The translations under genes were made by a program, and so were the position numbers. A DNA stretch of 19,049 nucleotides from Candidatus Minthenecus merdequi (lineage in GTDB: Bacteria; Bacteroidota; Bacteroidia; Bacteroidales; Paludibacteraceae): the NCBI GenBank assembly GCA_018064385.1, contig JAGHVI010000104.1:1-19049 (forward strand). The letters run 5' to 3'. Positions 15,664 to 19,049 of the stretch are shown here, in pieces. The notes beneath the pieces are model-generated. The model saw nothing but the letters and a program-made list of their open reading frames with translations. It made no database searches and was not told the origin of the DNA. The stretch's first letter is position 1. The number at the start of each line of letters is the position of its first letter.

Positions 15664-16986
15664 ATGAAACGCCTATTATCCATAATTTTGGTCATCAAGG
15701 CAGTGAGTGCTTTCGCCAATGACGGAGTGTATTTTACGAGTGGAAACTTTTTAGTGCCTATGCAGGAGAGTTCCATATCGGTCAGGAAGGAGATTCTGAC
15801 AATCACCATCGGGAAAGGTGAGATGGCTGTTGTGGACGTATATTACGAGTTCTACAACCCCGATAGCACGAAAACCGTGGCGATGGCGTTCGAGGCTGCA
15901 GCGCCTTACAACGCAATCTATGATATAAGTAAAAACATCAGCCACCCATACATCTACGACTTCGGGGTGGAGATGAATGGTCAGAAACTGGAATACCGCA
16001 ATACCCTCATTGTGTCACAATGGGGAAGCGACAGTAGGGACATTGGCAGGAATATCACCTCTCTCGACCTTACAGAATGGAAAAACGACATTCCTGATGA
16101 GTATTACGATACACCAAACGCTCTCTACAACGCCCGTTTAGACAGTGTAATCTATGCGGACTACGGCTACATGTTCGAGGCTGTTTTCAAGCCAGGCATA
16201 AACGTTGTACATCATACATATAGCTACAAGATGTCGTACAGCATAGGGTACAAATACAACATACCCTACAGGCTGACACCTGCCACTCGCTGGGCTAACA
16301 GTCAGATTGACGACTTCACTCTTCGGATAAAGAACGAGAATGATATGGATTATTTCATCAGCAATGACGCGCTCTTCTCGGCAGCTCCTTTCTCGTTTGT
16401 CGGAGGTGGAGGCTGTGCCTATCCTTTTGTTGATGAATATGGCGAACACAACACGCTGGTTGCTGGTTATGGCGAGGGTGCTGTATTGGAATGGCACACC
16501 AAAAATTTTGCACCCCAGTTTGATATGAACATCATTTCGATTGACAACTACCTGCCGTCGCAGTGCAAATACCTCAATACATGGGCAAGCAAGGTGGTGA
16601 TGACGCCAGATGGTGGTCTGTTCAGGTTCATTGGCACGAGTGGCGACAACTATTTGGTTGAGGCACAGGATTACGGGCTGGTGTCAAAAGAGGGTGCGAG
16701 GGTCGAGACTTTCAGTGCCGAAAACGGACAAGGCATCCTGACCATCAAGAACAGAGAGTTCAAAAGCGTGAATATCCGACAGCAGCCTACCACCAAAAGC
16801 GATGTTATTGGCAGAATAAAAGACACGCGTGGAAAATTGCCCGTGGTGCTGAAATGCCTTGGAGTGGCGGAAGAACGTGACGTAAATGGATGTCTTGAGT
16901 ATTATTGGTACAAGGTTGAGGTGAATGGAAAAATCGGCTATGTGCGTGAAGACATTATGACGTGGAACGCTATTGATACTTACTGA
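15664..16986 (+). CDS. Secreted protein, DUF4424-like body with C-terminal SH3b domain
   Basis: This 440-aa protein has a Sec signal peptide with probable cleavage after AFA (residue 18) and no lipobox. The body (about 20-350) resembles the DUF4424 pattern of periplasmic proteins (VYYEFYNPDSTKTVAMAFEA, and later aromatic-rich strands such as HHTYSYKMSYSIGYKYN), but the assignment is by eye. The C-terminal part (about 360-434) looks like a bacterial SH3 domain: VNIRQQPTTKSDVIGRI, then YYWYKVEVNGKIGYVREDIM. SH3b domains usually bind peptidoglycan or peptides, suggesting an envelope role. It starts 61 bases after the PII-like gene with no good promoter in between. Codon use has more AAC, TAC, ATC and GAC than the efflux genes. 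Confidence 0.8.
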   Translation: MKRLLSIILVIKAVSAFANDGVYFTSGNFLVPMQESSISVRKEILTITIGKGEMAVVDVYYEFYNPDSTKTVAMAFEAAAPYNAIYDISKNISHPYIYDFGVEMNGQKLEYRNTLIVSQWGSDSRDIGRNITSLDLTEWKNDIPDEYYDTPNALYNARLDSVIYADYGYMFEAVFKPGINVVHHTYSYKMSYSIGYKYNIPYRLTPATRWANSQIDDFTLRIKNENDMDYFISNDALFSAAPFSFVGGGGCAYPFVDEYGEHNTLVAGYGEGAVLEWHTKNFAPQFDMNIISIDNYLPSQCKYLNTWASKVVMTPDGGLFRFIGTSGDNYLVEAQDYGLVSKEGARVETFSAENGQGILTIKNREFKSVNIRQQPTTKSDVIGRIKDTRGKLPVVLKCLGVAEERDVNGCLEYYWYKVEVNGKIGYVREDIMTWNAIDTY

Positions 16987-17077
16987 TATGCGCAGTACAC
17001 AGTGTATGTTAGTGATGATGAGGCAAAATGTTTCGAAAGGAAATTCGCCACAATGCAGTTGTTTCTTTCAAAATCCT

Positions 17078-17108
17078 TTTGTCATGTCAGAAAAATATCG
17101 TACCTTTG
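17078..17108 (+). promoter_or_regulatory. Bacteroidota housekeeping promoter
   Basis: TTTG (17078-17081), exactly 19 bases, then TACCTTTG (17101-17108): this is the best promoter in the window. Transcription should start around 17112-17116. That is right at the ATG of the 25-codon frame (17113) and about 195 bases upstream of the lipoprotein gene, giving it a long leader. Confidence 0.85.
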
Positions 17109-17112
17109 CTGC

Positions 17113-17190
17113 ATGAAAGGGTTACGTTATGAATCAGACCTAAGAGGAAACATTGATGCCTTTTGCTGCGGCAAGTGCAAACCAAGATAA
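17113..17190 (+). CDS. Candidate cysteine-rich 25-aa microprotein or leader peptide
   Basis: An ATG five bases after the -7 element opens a 25-codon frame ending in TAA. The peptide starts MKGLRYESD and ends FCCGKCKPR, with three cysteines in CCGKC and a basic tail. I do not recognise it. Because the predicted transcript start falls at or within a few bases of the ATG, it would have to be translated without a leader; otherwise the frame is not used and the region is purely RNA. Longer in-frame readings start before the promoter and are less plausible. It could be a leader peptide controlling the downstream lipoprotein gene, a metal- or thiol-related microprotein, or chance. Confidence 0.35.
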   Translation: MKGLRYESDLRGNIDAFCCGKCKPR

Positions 17191-17273
17191 GATATTGATA
17201 TACGGGAGACCGACTTAGGGATTCGGCCAGGCTCGGACATATTATTGTCCCCTCTTGCAATATTTAATGTCGG
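17190..17273 (+). ncRNA. Candidate structured leader RNA
   Basis: Between the microORF and the lipoprotein gene several segments are complementary. AGATATTG (17190-17197) pairs with CAATATTT (17258-17265). GGACA (17235-17239) pairs with TGTCC (17246-17250) around a 6-base loop. CCGAC (17210-17214) pairs with GTCGG (17269-17273). The first and third pairings cross, which would make a pseudoknot. GACAT (17236-17240) can alternatively pair with ATGTC (17267-17271), so the region could switch between folds. No known riboswitch consensus is recognised. Confidence 0.35.
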
Positions 17274-17308
17274 CTGTATGATAATACTGGACACATAAAA
17301 AACGCCTT

Positions 17309-18004
17309 ATGAAAAGATTGATTTATTTGCCCGTTATTCTTCTGTTATGCTCCTGCCATAACCTAAAGATGATAAACTTTCTTTCGCACCAATATGCCAA
17401 AAACCCAAAAGTGATGACCGAAGAGGAGTGCCTGCAATATGCACGGGCAAACCTGCGGGAAGGCATCAGGGAGATTTACGTTGTCGAAAGTGAGCCTACG
17501 GACAGTGCCATGGATAAGGCTATGCTGTATTACTTTGGCTATCCGAGTTATTATTTTGATGCGAACGGGCTTGAGTACGACAGCATAAGCGCGGACACTA
17601 CTTTTTCCTGCGGATGGTCACGCTTCGGTGCTATTTACAAAAAAGAGAATTTCGACACTATACTGCTCCATACTGATACTGCACGCACTCTGGATTACCG
17701 CCTCATGAAGTTCAGGAAAATCAGTGGCGATGAGCCAGCAAAAGACGGTCAAGTCACTTTCATATTAGGTTTGTCGCCTGACAACCAGAAGATGAACCTG
17801 ACTTGCGCTGACATCAACCAACTATATGATACTTGGAATGGAGAGTGCCGTATAATCGTGGTAATCACCAATCCTCAGGAGAGTTGGGGACTAAAGGTCG
17901 GCAAAAGGGTCAAATACAGACTTGATTTAGACGAGGTCTTCGAGGATAGCAAAGAACATAGCTCATTCTCAACCAAATTCACATTCAAATATCCAAAGAG
18001 ATGA
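17309..18004 (+). CDS. Lipoprotein of unknown function next to a C10 peptidase
   Basis: This 231-aa protein has a lipoprotein signal with the cysteine at residue 16 (LLCSC) and no further membrane segment. The mature part mixes helix (TEEECLQYARANLREGI) and strand-rich segments (EIYVVES, CRIIVVITN, STKFTFKY). I recognise no family. It has its own strong promoter and long leader upstream, and is separated by 166 bp from the C10 peptidase gene downstream. In other bacteria C10 peptidases are often encoded beside small inhibitors, so an inhibitor or partner role is conceivable, but nothing in the sequence shows it. Codon use resembles the SH3b gene rather than the efflux operon. Confidence 0.75.
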   Translation: MKRLIYLPVILLLCSCHNLKMINFLSHQYAKNPKVMTEEECLQYARANLREGIREIYVVESEPTDSAMDKAMLYYFGYPSYYFDANGLEYDSISADTTFSCGWSRFGAIYKKENFDTILLHTDTARTLDYRLMKFRKISGDEPAKDGQVTFILGLSPDNQKMNLTCADINQLYDTWNGECRIIVVITNPQESWGLKVGKRVKYRLDLDEVFEDSKEHSSFSTKFTFKYPKR

Positions 18005-18010
18005 TGATAC

Positions 18011-18061
18011 GGTTGGACGTGAGAATTTAAGGTAAGTTCTATAAATTCAAAGCGTCCAATC
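18011..18061 (+). other. Long two-part stem-loop upstream of the C10 peptidase
   Basis: The outer arms 18011-18019 and 18053-18061 pair over 9 bp with one G-U. After a small internal loop, GAATTTA (18023-18029) pairs with TAAATTC (18042-18048) around a 12-base loop. The right arms of both helices belong to the repeat shared with copy A at the window start. It begins 7 bases after the lipoprotein stop, so it may serve as a terminator or 3' stabiliser, but no U-run follows. Confidence 0.55.
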
Positions 18062-18109
18062 ATGAAGCATCAGCCTTGTTTCCTAAAAACATAATTAATA
18101 GAACCACCC
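18041..18109 (+). repeat. Copy B of the dispersed ~70-bp repeat
   Basis: It is the second copy of the element at the start of the window, in the same orientation. The 23 bases at 18087-18109 are identical to 53-75, and the core GCGTCCAA at 18052-18059 equals 17-24. Similarity stops sharply after 18109. It ends 61 bases before the C10 peptidase start codon. Its left part forms the right arms of the stem-loop at 18011-18061. No consensus promoter is visible inside. Confidence 0.75.
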
Positions 18110-18170
18110 TTAACAGAGAAAGGCGCTTGCAATTAACACATGTACCATATCACACAGAAAATAAAACAGT

Positions 18171-19049
18171 ATGAAAAAGTGTTTTTCAATCATTGCGATG
18201 CTTCTGTTAGCATTTGAATTGGTGGCATTGTCCGTACCACAATTCAGGACGGCGCAGTTGGCAACATTCTTCTTCCACGACCATGGAGGCAAAGGTGAAT
18301 TGCGACTGGTGGAAAACTCGCCATTCAGTCATATGCACATCTACTGTGCCGTTGACGGCAAAGGATTTGTGATTATGTCATCTGATGACATCGTGTCGCC
18401 TGTCTTAGCATATTCCATAAGCAATCCGTTCAGTCTTGAAAGCATGGGCGAGAATACACGTTTTTGGCTGGAGCGGTACGACAGCAACATAGAGTTGCGT
18501 ATAGACAAAGCCCATCGACAAAGTACAAAAGTGAAAGAGGAATGGGAACATCTTTCGGCAATGATTCCGTCACCTAAGAAAGTGCCGGTTGCCAACACCC
18601 CATATAACACAGCCAACCTACTCAGCACGACATGGGGACAGAAACCATATTACAACCGAAAATGTCCTGCAGGCACCGTAACAGGTTGTGTGGCAACTGC
18701 TATGGGACAAATAATGAGATATTGGGAACACCCGCTGAGGGGAATGGGCAAGCATCAATACAAACTCAAGCACTATGGCATTCAAGAAGCTGACTTCAGC
18801 GACAAGGAGTTTCAATTCCATTTGATGCCACCTGAGTTGAATGATTCATCGACAGATGATGAAGTGAATGCCGTTGCATTGCTTCTTCGTCGTTGTGGAA
18901 TAGCCGTCGATATGCAATATAGCAGTACCGGAAGTGGCGCATGGACTGCAGGTAAAGATACCATAGGGTATCCATCGGCGGAAAACGCATTGCGCGAGTA
19001 CTTCAAATACAAACATTCGCTGCACACTGTATGTAAAGACAACTATACT
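18171..19049 (+). CDS. C10-family cysteine peptidase (streptopain/interpain-like), 3' truncated by window end
   Basis: An open frame runs from ATG at 18171 to the last base, 293 codons without stop, so the C-terminus is missing. Residues 1-20 are a Sec signal peptide. Residues about 50-140 match the Spi/C10 propeptide pattern (GKGFVIMSSDDIVSPVLAYS, then FWLERYDSNIELRI). The mature peptidase starts around 145 with LLSTTWGQKPYYN, and the catalytic cysteine is Cys173 in GTVTGCVATAMGQIMRYW, a close match to SpeB and interpain A. The catalytic histidine should lie beyond the window end. It is expected to be secreted as a zymogen and activated by removal of the propeptide. I found no TAnnTTTG element in the gap before it; repeat copy B and the stem-loop lie upstream. 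Confidence 0.93.
   Translation, partial: MKKCFSIIAMLLLAFELVALSVPQFRTAQLATFFFHDHGGKGELRLVENSPFSHMHIYCAVDGKGFVIMSSDDIVSPVLAYSISNPFSLESMGENTRFWLERYDSNIELRIDKAHRQSTKVKEEWEHLSAMIPSPKKVPVANTPYNTANLLSTTWGQKPYYNRKCPAGTVTGCVATAMGQIMRYWEHPLRGMGKHQYKLKHYGIQEADFSDKEFQFHLMPPELNDSSTDDEVNAVALLLRRCGIAVDMQYSSTGSGAWTAGKDTIGYPSAENALREYFKYKHSLHTVCKDNYT

Larger units (their letters stand above)
16987..17308 (+). other. 322-bp intergenic region with promoter, microORF and structured leader
   Basis: The first 90 bases hold only weak structure: a small palindrome TACACAGTGTA at 16996-17006, and a possible bulged stem pairing 17035-17043 with 17062-17069 that might end the SH3b gene transcript. A near-perfect Bacteroidota promoter follows (17078-17108), then a roughly 195-nt leader up to the lipoprotein start at 17309. 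The leader begins with a 25-codon cysteine-rich frame and continues with about 118 bases rich in complementary segments. Confidence 0.7.

Noticed and set aside
16996..17006. 11-base palindrome TACACAGTGTA after the SH3b gene
   Set aside because: It is too short and isolated to support an operator or terminator call.
17002..17190. 62-codon frame reading through the promoter into the cysteine-rich peptide
   Set aside because: Its start lies upstream of a near-perfect promoter that falls inside the frame, and the first 37 residues look non-coding; only the last 25 codons are kept as a candidate.
18812..19042. Minus-strand frames at the right end
   Set aside because: The plus strand is open to the window end and encodes an unmistakable C10 peptidase, so these are shadows.
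1..19049. CRISPR arrays, tRNA or rRNA genes, insertion sequences, phage genes
   Set aside because: I saw no regularly spaced repeats, no tRNA or rRNA sequences, and no transposase, integrase or phage structural proteins on either strand.

Overview
The window looks like a chromosomal segment of a Bacteroidota member, most likely order Bacteroidales and plausibly a Prevotella relative. The grounds are: Bacteroidota-type -7 promoter elements (TAnnTTTG) in front of several genes; start sites without obvious Shine-Dalgarno sequences; a GT9 glycosyltransferase next to a DUF4254 protein; lipoprotein-anchored FKBP isomerases; a PG0541-type PII-like protein after an RND pump; and a streptopain/interpain-like C10 peptidase. 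The DNA leans AT-rich. The genus is an inference.

Layout: every gene from 202 to 8860 is on the minus strand, and every gene from 9161 to the right end is on the plus strand. They diverge from a 300-bp control region at 8861-9160. Minus strand, in order of transcription: (i) prs (PRPP synthase), a small lipoprotein, metK (SAM synthetase), DUF4254 and a GT9 heptosyltransferase-like enzyme, mostly tightly packed, with a strong stem-loop between the lipoprotein gene and metK; (ii) an operon of two FKBP-type prolyl isomerases (one apparently cytoplasmic, one an exported lipoprotein) and a DUF2148 cysteine-rich protein, closed by a terminator; (iii) a lone membrane sensor-regulator with a periplasmic helical-repeat region, one transmembrane segment and a cytoplasmic AraC-type DNA-binding domain.

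Plus strand: a complete efflux operon of TetR regulator, TolC-type outer-membrane channel, lipoprotein periplasmic adaptor, RND permease and a PII-like signalling protein whose start codon overlaps the permease stop. After it the character changes to genes for exported proteins with more C-ending codons: a secreted protein with a C-terminal SH3b domain, a textbook promoter leading into a structured leader with a 25-codon cysteine-rich reading frame, an unknown lipoprotein, and a C10 cysteine peptidase cut off by the window end.

The least explained elements are: a roughly 70-bp repeat near both ends of the window, carrying half (left copy) or all (right copy) of a long stem-loop; the 17.1-17.3 kb leader with its possibly leaderless microORF; the metK-upstream stem-loop, which folds better as plus-strand RNA; and the PII-like protein coupled to an HAE1-type pump. 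There is no CRISPR array, rRNA, tRNA, transposase or phage gene that I can support.
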